DNA from: JBEIFW01 sp044370695
GTDB taxonomy: Bacteria; Actinomycetota; Acidimicrobiia; Acidimicrobiales; Ilumatobacteraceae
DNA length: 44,715 bases
Assembly (NCBI GenBank): GCA_044370695.1
Contig: JBILVB010000011.1
Location: 1 to 44,715, forward strand
Reading direction: 5' to 3'
Positions 1 to 9,496 of this stretch are shown here, in pieces. The notes beneath the pieces were generated by a model, which worked only from the letters and a program-made list of their open reading frames with translations, was not told where the DNA came from and searched no databases. The stretch's first letter is position 1, and each line of letters starts with the position of its first letter. The position numbers and the translations under genes are program-made.

Positions 1-2
1 AC

Positions 3-200
3 GCCCTCGACAACGCCGTCGCCGAGAGCTTCTTCGCGTCCCTGCAATGCGAACTGCTCGACCGCCACCACTGGCCCACCCTCGCCGGGCTCGCCCGAGC
101 GATCTTCCACTGGATCGAAACCTTCTACAACCCCACCCGCCGCCACTCCACCCTCGAACACCGCAGCCCCATCGACTTCGAGGCCACCAACGCGGCATGA
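3..200 (+). CDS. IS3-family transposase OrfB, C-terminal end (truncated by window edge)
   Basis: The reading frame is open from the first full codon of the window to a TGA at 198-200 and encodes the last 65 residues of an IS3-type DDE integrase. Visible signatures are 'DNAVAESFFASLQCE', whose AESFF glutamate is the third acidic residue of the DDE triad, and the terminal 'FYNPTRRHSTLEHRSPIDFE' block seen in nearly all IS3-family OrfB proteins. The start, the first two Asp residues and the upstream OrfA lie outside the window. It ends 59 bases before the stop of the oppositely oriented DUF3800 gene, so two different insertion elements crowd this locus. Confidence 0.88.
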   Translation, partial: ALDNAVAESFFASLQCELLDRHHWPTLAGLARAIFHWIETFYNPTRRHSTLEHRSPIDFEATNAA

Positions 201-241
201 TCCCCACACCCAACCCGTCCGTGATCCGGGGGGCACTCCAA
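201..241. mobile_element. Probable right end of the IS3-family element
   Basis: After the OrfB stop there is a short non-coding tail containing 'gatccggggggcactcca', plausibly the right inverted repeat of the IS3 element. The left end is outside the window, so neither the repeat pair nor a target duplication can be checked and the boundary is approximate. No gene is seen between here and the DUF3800 stop codon at 259-261. Confidence 0.4.
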
Positions 242-702
242 TCTACTGACGACGTGAGTCATCCCAAGGACGCGAGCGACGGTGGAGCGAGATCGACGTA
301 CCACCTCGCGCTCTTCGCCGGAGCTTTCCGAGGCCACCTCGTCGACACCGGGTACAGGCTGGCCGCGAGCTGGTCGATCCAGCGCGTGAGCTGCTCGAGT
401 TCACCCTTGTGCCACTGCGCCTTGGCCCCATCGCGCAGCTCCGCGTATCGACGGAACAGATAGCCATAGACGTCTGCGATCTGGACAAGGCCGACGTGGT
501 GTGACCTGGCAAAGAAGGCCGAGTCGATCACCTGGTCGAGTTGTGGCGCGCGGGGCGCGCGTCCGTAGTAGTCGTCTGACCATGCCGGCGGGCTGTAGAG
601 CAACTCGGCCAAGCGGTCCTCGCGACTCTTGTTGATGTCGAACACCAACATGGTCTTGCCCTTGTTGCCTGTTGCCGACTGGTGAGCCTTCTGAACCTGC
701 AA

Positions 703-710
703 AGCAATGT
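703..710. repeat. Target-site duplication, left copy (AGCAATGT)
   Basis: The eight bases immediately left of the ISL3-family element are AGCAATGT and are repeated exactly on its right side. Eight base pairs is the target duplication length known for the ISL3 family. Confidence 0.95.
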
Positions 711-735
711 GGCACTTCGCGTTTGAGGGTTGGGT
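711..735 (+). repeat. Left terminal inverted repeat of the ISL3-family element
   Basis: 25-bp left repeat; pairs with 2086-2110 with mismatches at repeat positions 4, 7, 15 and 24. Confidence 0.92.
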
Positions 736-804
736 GATTGGAGCGGGGTGATGCCGGGCGCGGCGCAGGGGCTCTGCGATGCTCAGCGATGTCTGACGTC
801 GTGA

Positions 805-2097
805 GTGTCGAGGAGCCCCTGCTTGGAAACGGATGCTACGCGCATGTGCGCGCTGTTGGTCGGCCTGCCGACGGTGAAGGTTGTTGGTGTTGGGGAGTGG
901 CCGTCGTGGCTGCGGATCGCGGTGACGGTCGACAGCGAACGTCCCGTGTGTTCGTGTGGCGGCACGGTTCATCGTCATGGTGTGCGCGAGGTCGTGCTCG
1001 TCGATCTGCCGTGCTTCGGGCGGGCGACGCGGCTGGTCTGGTGCAAGCAACGCTGGCGATGCACGGCGTGCGGGACGTGCTGGATCGATGCTGATGCGGA
1101 GATCGCGACGGCCCGGTGTTCGTTGACGACCCGGGCAGCGAGGTGGGCGACGGTGCAGGTCGGTCGGCACGGCCGGGCGGTCAGCGACGTCGCTCGCGAT
1201 CTCGGCTGCGGCTGGCACGCGGTGATGGACGCAGTCGTTGCCGTGGGTGAGCAGCTGGTCGATCACCCCGACCGGATCGGCGAGGTGAACGCGCTCGGCG
1301 TGGACGAGACGTTGTTCGCCAAGGTCGGCCCGTTCCGCCGTCAGTTGTGGTCGACCCAGATCGTCGATGTCCGTCGCGGTCAGCTCCTCGATGTGGTGCC
1401 GGGCCGTGACAGCGTCGAGCCGTGCCGATGGCTCTCCGGCCGGGAACCGGGGTGGCTCGGGGCGATCGAGTGGGCGACACTCGATCTGTCCGCGTCGTAT
1501 CGGACGGTGTTCGACACGATGCTGCCCGACGCCGTCCAGGTCGCCGACCCGTTCCATGTCGTGAAGCTCGCCAACACCGCGCTCGACGAGTGCCGACGTC
1601 GTGTGCAGAACGAGACCCTCGGTCATCGCGGTCGCCGCGACGACCCGCTCTGGCGCGCACGTCGCCGGCTCACGATCGCACGCGAACGCCTGTCCGCCGA
1701 ACAGCACGACAAGTTGATGGGGCTGCTGCGTGCCGGTGACCCACACCGTGAGGTGTGGTTCGCATGGAACGCGAAGGAGGTCGTGCGTCAGATCTATGAC
1801 CACACCGACGAAGCACTCGCCGCGGAGTGGGTCGCCGAGATCGGCCGTGACTTCTGTGATCGCGAGATGCCCTTGGAGGTCCGACGGCTCGGACGCACCA
1901 TCGCCCGCTGGGCGGCGCAGATCGTCGCCTGGCACCGCTCTCACGTCTCGAACGGGCCTACCGAAGCCGTGAACAACCTGGCCAAGCGGATCAAGCGCGT
2001 CGCGTTCGGTCTCGTGAACTTCCGACACCACCGCATCCGCTGCCTGCTCTACGCCGGACAACCCGACTGGACCCTGCTACCCACGATCCAACCCTGA
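805..2097 (+). CDS. ISL3-family transposase
   Basis: A 430-residue transposase that mobilises the surrounding element. The N-terminus carries an ISL3-type zinc-binding region ('CSCGGTVHRHG' followed by 'WRCTACGTCW'), then a helix-turn-helix region around 'VSDVARDLGCGW'. The DDE catalytic core is visible as 'ALGVDET' (first Asp), 'VQVADPFHVVKLAN' (second Asp) and 'SNGPTEAVNNLAKRIKR' (Glu). Length is normal for the family. The start used here is GTG at 805; an ATG at 844 (MCALLVGLP) is an alternative that keeps the zinc region. The frame is intact, so the element may be active. Confidence 0.93.
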   Translation: MSRSPCLETDATRMCALLVGLPTVKVVGVGEWPSWLRIAVTVDSERPVCSCGGTVHRHGVREVVLVDLPCFGRATRLVWCKQRWRCTACGTCWIDADAEIATARCSLTTRAARWATVQVGRHGRAVSDVARDLGCGWHAVMDAVVAVGEQLVDHPDRIGEVNALGVDETLFAKVGPFRRQLWSTQIVDVRRGQLLDVVPGRDSVEPCRWLSGREPGWLGAIEWATLDLSASYRTVFDTMLPDAVQVADPFHVVKLANTALDECRRRVQNETLGHRGRRDDPLWRARRRLTIARERLSAEQHDKLMGLLRAGDPHREVWFAWNAKEVVRQIYDHTDEALAAEWVAEIGRDFCDREMPLEVRRLGRTIARWAAQIVAWHRSHVSNGPTEAVNNLAKRIKRVAFGLVNFRHHRIRCLLYAGQPDWTLLPTIQP

Positions 2098-2110
2098 AAC
2101 GCGGAGAGCC
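2086..2110 (-). repeat. Right terminal inverted repeat of the ISL3-family element
   Basis: 25-bp right repeat, reverse complement of the left end at 21 of 25 positions; it overlaps the last codons and stop of the transposase gene. Confidence 0.92.
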
Positions 2111-2118
2111 AGCAATGT
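2111..2118. repeat. Target-site duplication, right copy (AGCAATGT)
   Basis: Exact copy of bases 703-710, adjoining the right end of the element and lying within the codons LHIA of the split DUF3800 gene. Confidence 0.95.
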
Positions 2119-2504
2119 GCAGCGCTGAGGCGATCCAGTCATCGCTACATGTCTCGCTCAGCGGCGACGATCTGAAGCGCTGCCGATCGATCGCTGCGAG
2201 AACCAGCTTGTGCTTGCGCTGCCCGATCCAACTGCAGACCTCGCTCATGATCTGAGTGCGCGTGGCGCCTTCGACACCGCGCCAACTCCCGTTCCCTCGG
2301 TAGAGGTCAGCAGCCTTGAGCTCTGTGAGCGCCTTGGTGGGGTAGCTGCTGACATCACCGAAGAGCTTGCCGAACTCGGCCTGGGTGCGCGTGAGGCGCT
2401 GAGCGTCCACCACGACACCCACCATCACGAGGAAGGGTGACTCCCCATCAATACCAGTCTCATCTACGTAGCAGAGTTTCAACACGGTTCCTGACGAGAA
2501 TACG

Positions 2505-2534
2505 CGAGGGGGAGGCCACCGGGCCTCCCCCTCG
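2505..2534 (-). terminator. Strong hairpin downstream of nrdJ
   Basis: CGAGGGGGAGGCC (2505-2517) and GGCCTCCCCCTCG (2522-2534) form a perfect 13-bp stem with a 4-base loop. It lies 107 bases beyond the nrdJ stop on the minus strand and just upstream of the DUF3800 start. No U-tract follows, as is common for actinobacterial terminators. It could insulate the two minus-strand genes, but the role is inferred. Confidence 0.55.
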
Positions 2535-2550
2535 ATCGGTTCTTCGACTA

Positions 2551-2640
2551 CTGAAAGTGCGTGTCACCGCACTGAAGTTCGGATGTCACTCCACTGAAAT
2601 CTCGGCGTCACTTCCGCTGAAATCTCGGAGTCACTTCACA
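2551..2640. repeat. Degenerate ~22-bp tandem repeats, possible IS21-type terminus
   Basis: GTCAC motifs recur at 2563, 2585, 2607 and 2630 (spacing 22, 22, 23), each separated by a variant of 'CTGAAATCTCGG'; a fifth diverged CTGAA unit begins at 2551. Read on the minus strand, the array starts TGTGAAGTGAC exactly next to the nrdJ stop codon. Multiple ~20-bp terminal repeats starting with TGT are characteristic of IS21-family ends, so this may be a relic end of such an element. No IstA/IstB coding remains are seen. Confidence 0.55.
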
Positions 2641-5472
<2,832 letters not shown>

Positions 5473-5655
5473 GGGTACTCCTGGGTAGTTCGGTGCGAGC
5501 ACCGGCCGAGCGGTTCGGCCGGGACCTGGACGAGCGGACGATCGAATGAGCGGTGCGGGAACGATTCCGGACGAGCGGAGCGTTCGGTCTGCGGGTGGAG
5601 GTGACGACAGACTGGTCGGTGGGCTGATCGGTGGGCTGGCGGAGGACCGGCAGAG

Positions 5656-5671
5656 CCACAAGATGTTGTGG
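5656..5671. promoter_or_regulatory. Candidate NrdR box 1
   Basis: CCACAAGATGTTGTGG matches the remembered NrdR consensus (acaCwAtATaTwGtgt) at all strongly conserved positions and is nearly palindromic. It lies in the nrdJ leader, 42 bases (about four helical turns) from box 2. Known NrdR sites occur in pairs upstream of ribonucleotide reductase genes. Confidence 0.65.
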
Positions 5672-5697
5672 TTGACGGCCGGGGAACCGACCCTGCC

Positions 5698-5713
5698 ACA
5701 CAACCTGTAGGCA
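5698..5713. promoter_or_regulatory. Candidate NrdR box 2
   Basis: ACACAACCTGTAGGCA is a weaker match to the NrdR consensus (C, A, A, T, T, A, G conserved). It overlaps the probable transcription start of nrdJ, the expected place for repression. Its phasing with box 1 supports the pair more than the sequence alone. Confidence 0.45.
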
Positions 5714-5742
5714 TTACAGCATTGGAATTACAACGATGTCAA
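5713..5742 (-). promoter_or_regulatory. nrdJ promoter (TTGACA, 18 bp, TGTAAT)
   Basis: On the minus strand a perfect -35 TTGACA (5737-5742) is followed after 18 bases by TGTAAT (5713-5718). Transcription should start near 5706, giving a leader of roughly 235 bases before the nrdJ ATG. The leader has a small stem (GGCCGA/TCGGCC, 5504-5520) close to the ribosome site, but I found no B12-box, so no cobalamin riboswitch is called. Confidence 0.7.
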
Positions 5743-6023
5743 CGCTGAAGCCGGAAAATCTTGACGCTTAGTAGCGAACCGACCGCAGCGAGGGAGGGAC
5801 AGGTCCAGAGCCGCTGCTCCCGGCGTTCGCTCGAGCACCCAAAGCGCTCACCGTGCATCCGCCCACTGCCCTCGCTGCGATCGGGGTTCGTATACGGAGG
5901 GTAAAGAGGCGGCCTTGTGAAAGTGAAGTGGACAGATTGTGGATTCCTCGAAACTTCTCCCCAGGGCACCCGCCGGCCGTCCACATGGACACCACCGGGC
6001 TGGGGACGACCCGCCCGTCCACT
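5743..6023. other. Gene-free spacer between nrdJ and the HxlR-type regulator
   Basis: No supported gene is seen in these 281 bases on either strand; open frames here lack family features or a credible start. The only structure is the long inverted repeat at 5774-5890. A small GTGGAC (about 5928) and GTCCAC (about 5980) pair could close a further weak fold. Confidence 0.5.
5774..5890. repeat. Long inverted repeat, possible structured RNA or dispersed palindrome
   Basis: CGCAGCGAGGG (5784-5794) is perfectly complementary to CCCTCGCTGCG (5869-5879), and outside it CGAACC (5775-5780) pairs with GGTTCG (5885-5890), enclosing a 74-base loop region. It does not match SRP RNA, tmRNA, 6S or RNase P features that I know. 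It may be a small RNA, an extragenic palindromic repeat, or a remnant of a mobile element. Confidence 0.5.
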
Positions 6024-6056
6024 CAGTTCGTAATCCGAACTGACCACGGCTAGGGT
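6024..6056 (+). promoter_or_regulatory. Operator palindrome and leaderless promoter of the HxlR-type gene
   Basis: CAGTTCG-TAATC-CGAACTG (6024-6042) is a perfect 7-bp inverted repeat covering the -35/spacer region. It is followed by a -10 hexamer TAGGGT (6051-6056), six bases before the GTG start, so the transcript should begin at or next to the start codon. The position fits autoregulation by the downstream winged-helix protein (inference). Confidence 0.6.
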
Positions 6057-6062
6057 CCGCTC

Positions 6063-6527
6063 GTGGACGCAGCCACCTCCGAGCACCCCGGGTCGATCCA
6101 ACGGGCACTCGATCTCATCGGAGACCGCTGGACGATCCTCATCGTGCGGGCGGTCTTCCGGGGACTGCACCGATTCGACGACCTTCGCCGCGACCTCGCC
6201 ATCAGCCGACCCGTCCTCGCCGACCGCCTCGCCCGGCTCGTCGACTGCGGCGTGCTGGAGCGCCGCCGGTACCGGGAGCGGCCGGAGCGCTTCGAGTACC
6301 GCCTCACCGCCATGGGCATCGAGTTGTCGCCGATCCTCGTCGCGCTGATGCGCTGGGGCGACATCTGGCTGTCGGACGAGAACGGCCCGGAGACCGTTCT
6401 CATCCACGGCGAGTGCGGGCACCCGCTCGACCAAGCCCTCGTGTGCTGGACCTGCAACACCACCGTGAGCCCGTTCGGCATCCGGAGCCGCCCGACGGGA
6501 CCTGACCACATCGGAGATCCTTCGTGA
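6063..6527 (+). CDS. HxlR-type winged-helix transcriptional regulator
   Basis: A 154-residue DNA-binding protein of the HxlR family, which bind DNA as dimers through a winged helix-turn-helix. The family core is clear: 'SIQRALDLIGDRWTILIVR', then 'RFDDLRRDLAISRPVLADRL', then the wing 'LERRRYRERPERFEYRLT'. The C-terminus has 'CGHPLDQALVCWTC', a Cys/His/Cys/Cys set that could bind a metal or sense redox state. The GTG start is placed six bases after a TAGGGT hexamer. The stop overlaps the fbiC start in a GTGA, so the two are translationally coupled and the regulator probably controls F420 precursor synthesis. Its ligand is unknown. Confidence 0.9.
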   Translation: MDAATSEHPGSIQRALDLIGDRWTILIVRAVFRGLHRFDDLRRDLAISRPVLADRLARLVDCGVLERRRYRERPERFEYRLTAMGIELSPILVALMRWGDIWLSDENGPETVLIHGECGHPLDQALVCWTCNTTVSPFGIRSRPTGPDHIGDPS

Positions 6528-8881
6528 CCGACCAGTTCGACGCCTCGCTGCTCGAGAATCCCCTGACCGACCTGATCGCCGCTGCGCGGGCGCTGCGGGA
6601 TCGAGCCACGGGAACGAGGATCACCTACTCCCCCAAGGTGTTCATCCCGCTCACCCGCCTGTGCAACTCCTCCTGCGGCTACTGCACGTTCGCCGCCGCT
6701 CCGGCGCACGTCGACACGCTCTACCTCGAGCCCGACGACGTCCTCGCCATCGCGTTGGCCGGCGCCGAGGTGGGCTGCCACGAAGCGCTGTTCACCCTGG
6801 GGGAACGGCCCGAGGACCGCTACGACGTCGCCCGGGCGTGGCTGCGCGAGCGTGGCTACGACTCGACGGTGCACTACCTGGCGGAGATGTGCGGACTCGT
6901 CGTGCGAGAGGCCGGCCTACTGCCCCATGCGAACGCCGGGGCGCTGTCCGAGGCCGAACTGGCGGCACTGCGGCCCGTCAGCGCGTCGCAGGGGATGATG
7001 ATCGAGAGCCTCGACCCCACCCTCGAATGCCACCGCAATGCCCCGGACAAGACCCCGGAGCGCCGCCTGGCCACGCTCGAGGCCGCCGGACGCCTGGCCA
7101 TCCCGTTCACCACCGGGATCCTCGTCGGGATCGGCGAGAGCCGGGCCTCCCGCATCGAGGCGCTCGAGGCGATCGCCGCAGCGCACGCCCGCTGGGGTCA
7201 CGTGCAGGAGGTGATCATCCAGAACTTCCTGCCCAAGCCCCGCACCGGCATGCGCCACGAACCGGCGTGCCCGACCGACGACTATCTCTGGACGATCGCC
7301 GCAGCCCGGCTGCTGCTGCCGGCCGACGTCCGCCTGCAGGCCCCGCCGAACCTGTCCGACGACTTCGGCGGCCTGCTCGACGCCGGCATCGACGACTGGG
7401 GCGGCGTGTCGCCGGTGACCGCCGACCACGTCAATCCCGAGCGCCCGTGGCCCGACCTCGACCGCCTGCGGGAGGTGACCGAGGCGCGTGGCTTCACGCT
7501 CGCCCCTCGCCTCACGATCTATCCGTCCCACGCGGTGGAACCGACCCGCTGGCTCGACCCGGCGATGCGGTTCGCCGTGCTCGACCGCGCCGACGCCGAA
7601 CTGCTGGGGCGCGACGACCCCGGCGCCGTCTACCCCGAGAAGGTCACCGCAGCCGACGTGGTGCACGACGGCGCCGAGGTGATCCTCGTCGGCCACCGGT
7701 CCACCCAGTGGTACTCGGGCGCACCGACCGCCCCGCCGGTGTTGCTGCCGGGCCGGCCGCTCGCCAGGGGCGCCGTGGCCGAGGTCCTCGCCGGGGTCGC
7801 CGCAGGCGAGGAGCCGGGCGAGGACGAACTCGTCGCGCTCTTCTCGGCCCGGGGGCGAGAGGTCGCCGCGATCGCCGAAATGGCCGACGCCCTGCGCGCC
7901 GAAGCGGTCGGCGACACCGTCACCTGGGTCGCCAACCGGAACATCAACTACACGAACGTCTGCACGTTCAAGTGCCGGTTCTGCGGCTTCTCGAAGGGCC
8001 CGCTGTCGCTCAACCTGCGTGGTACGCCCTATCTGCTGACCCTCGACGACATCGCCGAGCGCTGCCGGGAGGCGTGGGATCTCGGCGCCACCGAGGTCAC
8101 ACTCCAGGGCGGCATCCACCCGGACTTCGACGGCGACTACTACGTCGACGTCGCCCGGGCGGTGAAGGCCGCCGTGCCCGGCATGCACGTCCACGGCTTC
8201 ACGGCGCTCGAGGTCACCGAGGGTGCCAAGCGGCTCGGCGAGCCGCTTGCCGACTACCTGCGCCGTCTGATGGACGCCGGGCTGCGCTCGCTGCCGGGCA
8301 CGGCGGCCGAGATCCTCGACGACGACGTCCGTGCCGTGTTGTGCCCCGACAAGATCACGACCGACGAGTGGCTGGACTGCCACCGCACCGCGCACGAGGT
8401 GGGGCTGCGGTCGAACATCACGATCATGTTCGGCTCGATCGAACAGCCGCGCTCGTGGGCCCGGCACCTGGTGCGCACGCGGGATCTGCAGCGCCGCACC
8501 GGTGGCTTCACCGAGTTCATCCCGCTGCCGTTCGTGCACATGGCGTCACCGATCTACCTGCAGCACAAGGCCCGACGCGGCCCGACGTTCCGCGAGGTCG
8601 TGCTGATGCACGCCGTCGGACGCATCGCCTACCGGGGCCTCGTCGACAACGTGCAGGCGTCGATGGTCAAGGTCGGCCATGCCGGGGTGCGCCAGCTGCT
8701 GCAGGCCGGCGTGAACGACCTGGGTGGCACGCTGATGAACGAGAACATCAGCCGAGCCGCCGGCGCCAGCCACGGTCAGGGGTTCACGGTCGAGGACTTC
8801 CGCTCGGTCACCGAACCGCTCGGCCGGACGCTCGAGCAGCGCACCACCACCTACGGCCGAGTGGCGACCGGCGCCCGCTGA
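6524..8881 (+). CDS. fbiC: FO synthase, fused CofG/CofH (FbiC)
   Basis: A 785-residue double radical-SAM enzyme that makes 7,8-didemethyl-8-hydroxy-5-deazariboflavin, the chromophore of coenzyme F420. The first radical-SAM cluster motif is C47-x3-C51-x2-C54 ('CNSSCGYC', CofG half), the second C480-x3-C484-x2-C487 ('CTFKCRFC', CofH half). 'IDDWGGVSPVT' in the first half and 'LGGTLMNENISRAAGASHG' in the second are typical of the two halves. Length is close to known actinobacterial FbiC (about 850). The GTG start overlaps the HxlR stop by four bases. It ends six bases from the convergent NYN gene. Confidence 0.96.
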   Translation: MTDQFDASLLENPLTDLIAAARALRDRATGTRITYSPKVFIPLTRLCNSSCGYCTFAAAPAHVDTLYLEPDDVLAIALAGAEVGCHEALFTLGERPEDRYDVARAWLRERGYDSTVHYLAEMCGLVVREAGLLPHANAGALSEAELAALRPVSASQGMMIESLDPTLECHRNAPDKTPERRLATLEAAGRLAIPFTTGILVGIGESRASRIEALEAIAAAHARWGHVQEVIIQNFLPKPRTGMRHEPACPTDDYLWTIAAARLLLPADVRLQAPPNLSDDFGGLLDAGIDDWGGVSPVTADHVNPERPWPDLDRLREVTEARGFTLAPRLTIYPSHAVEPTRWLDPAMRFAVLDRADAELLGRDDPGAVYPEKVTAADVVHDGAEVILVGHRSTQWYSGAPTAPPVLLPGRPLARGAVAEVLAGVAAGEEPGEDELVALFSARGREVAAIAEMADALRAEAVGDTVTWVANRNINYTNVCTFKCRFCGFSKGPLSLNLRGTPYLLTLDDIAERCREAWDLGATEVTLQGGIHPDFDGDYYVDVARAVKAAVPGMHVHGFTALEVTEGAKRLGEPLADYLRRLMDAGLRSLPGTAAEILDDDVRAVLCPDKITTDEWLDCHRTAHEVGLRSNITIMFGSIEQPRSWARHLVRTRDLQRRTGGFTEFIPLPFVHMASPIYLQHKARRGPTFREVVLMHAVGRIAYRGLVDNVQASMVKVGHAGVRQLLQAGVNDLGGTLMNENISRAAGASHGQGFTVEDFRSVTEPLGRTLEQRTTTYGRVATGAR

Positions 8882-8887
8882 CGCCGG

Positions 8888-9496
8888 TCAGCTCGCCGGG
8901 ACCAGCGGCCGCAACGGTGGGAACAGCAGCCCCTCTCGCGGCAGGCGCGTGAGCAACTGCCGCGGCAGCGGCTCGTGGAAGACCCCGGGCACGTCCTCGA
9001 GGTCGACGAACGCCGGCGCGCCCGGCTGCTGGGGCGGTACGGCGTGCTCCTCGAAGCCGAGCTGGGTGATCCCGACCGCTTCGCCTGCGGCCCCGGCGAC
9101 TCGCGCGAGCAACGCCTGGTCGTGGGTGGCGACGACGAGATCGGCCAGGCGGTGCGAACGCGCCCGTTCCGCGACGAGCGTCACGAGCGCGTCGTCGATG
9201 TCGTCCTCGGGCTTCAGCTTCGGCCGCGCGTACACGCCGAAGCCGACCGAGCGGATCGCGTGGACGAACGACTGCTGGTTGCGGGCCAACTGCGGCGGCA
9301 CGTTCACGAACGCCACGGCCTCGACGGCCTCCACCGAGCCGGCCCGCCCGACCAACCAGCGCGCGACCGCCTCGTAGTCGGGTCGGGTCGTGCGCGTCGG
9401 CTTGTTCCCGAGCAGGCCGGCCAAGGTGGCGTCGATGTTCGGGGCATCCCAGACCAGCAGCCGTAACGCCGACTCGCTCGGGGTCACGGTGCTCAC
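8888..9496 (-). CDS. NYN-domain (PIN-like) protein
   Basis: A 202-residue protein with the NYN/LabA-like fold of predicted RNases. 'LLVWDAPNID' near residue 15 supplies the first acidic residue, 'DDIDDALVTLVAERA' the middle acidic cluster and 'LADLVVATHDQALLARVAGAA' the late Asp plus the strand-loop typical of the family. The C-terminal 45 residues are a Pro-rich tail. The GTG start at 9496 overlaps the TGA of the upstream AMP-ligase gene (GTGA), so the two form an operon and longer upstream starts are unlikely. The RNA target is not known and the link to a fatty-acid ligase is unexplained. Confidence 0.85.
   Translation of the reverse strand: MSTVTPSESALRLLVWDAPNIDATLAGLLGNKPTRTTRPDYEAVARWLVGRAGSVEAVEAVAFVNVPPQLARNQQSFVHAIRSVGFGVYARPKLKPEDDIDDALVTLVAERARSHRLADLVVATHDQALLARVAGAAGEAVGITQLGFEEHAVPPQQPGAPAFVDLEDVPGVFHEPLPRQLLTRLPREGLLFPPLRPLVPAS

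Larger units (their letters stand above)
711..2110 (+). mobile_element. Complete ISL3-family insertion sequence (1,400 bp)
   Basis: The element starts GGCACTTCGCGTTTGAGGGT and ends so that its reverse complement reads GGCTCTCCGCGTTTCAGGGT. The two terminal repeats match at 21 of 25 positions, and the GGC(T/A)CT start is typical of ISL3 ends. It is bounded by an exact 8-bp direct repeat. It contains one transposase gene, whose TGA (2095-2097) lies inside the right inverted repeat. All parts expected of an autonomous ISL3 element are present. Confidence 0.95.
259..2485 (-). pseudogene. DUF3800-domain gene split by an ISL3-family insertion
   Basis: The gene is in two pieces: an N-terminal part from a GTG at 2485 down to 2111 and a C-terminal part from 702 down to a TGA at 259-261. 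Deleting the 1,400-bp element and one copy of its 8-bp target repeat joins 375 and 444 bases exactly in frame, giving a 272-residue protein, a normal DUF3800 length. The N-terminus has the family's 'YVDETG' (acidic pair D8-E9), the C-terminus has 'MLVFDINK', 'IDSAFFARSHH' and 'LVQIADVYGY', an RNase H-like arrangement. The restored junction reads ALHIA-LQVQKAH. An AGGAA lies just before the GTG. No other lesion is visible, so the insertion looks recent. DUF3800 proteins are poorly characterised and often lie near mobile elements; the function is unknown. It is disrupted here unless the element excises. Confidence 0.9.

Noticed and set aside
259..2061. A 600-codon open frame on the minus strand spanning the IS element
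   Set aside because: Its middle is antisense to the transposase and shows no family features. Only its last 148 codons are real, as the C-terminal part of the split DUF3800 gene.
5473..5706. Cobalamin riboswitch in the nrdJ leader
   Set aside because: The 235-base leader of a B12-dependent enzyme was inspected on the coding strand. No B12-box-like sequence or typical core was found.
5774..5890. SRP RNA, 6S RNA or tmRNA at the inverted repeat
   Set aside because: The apical GGAA/GNRA features, lengths and conserved loops expected for those RNAs are absent.
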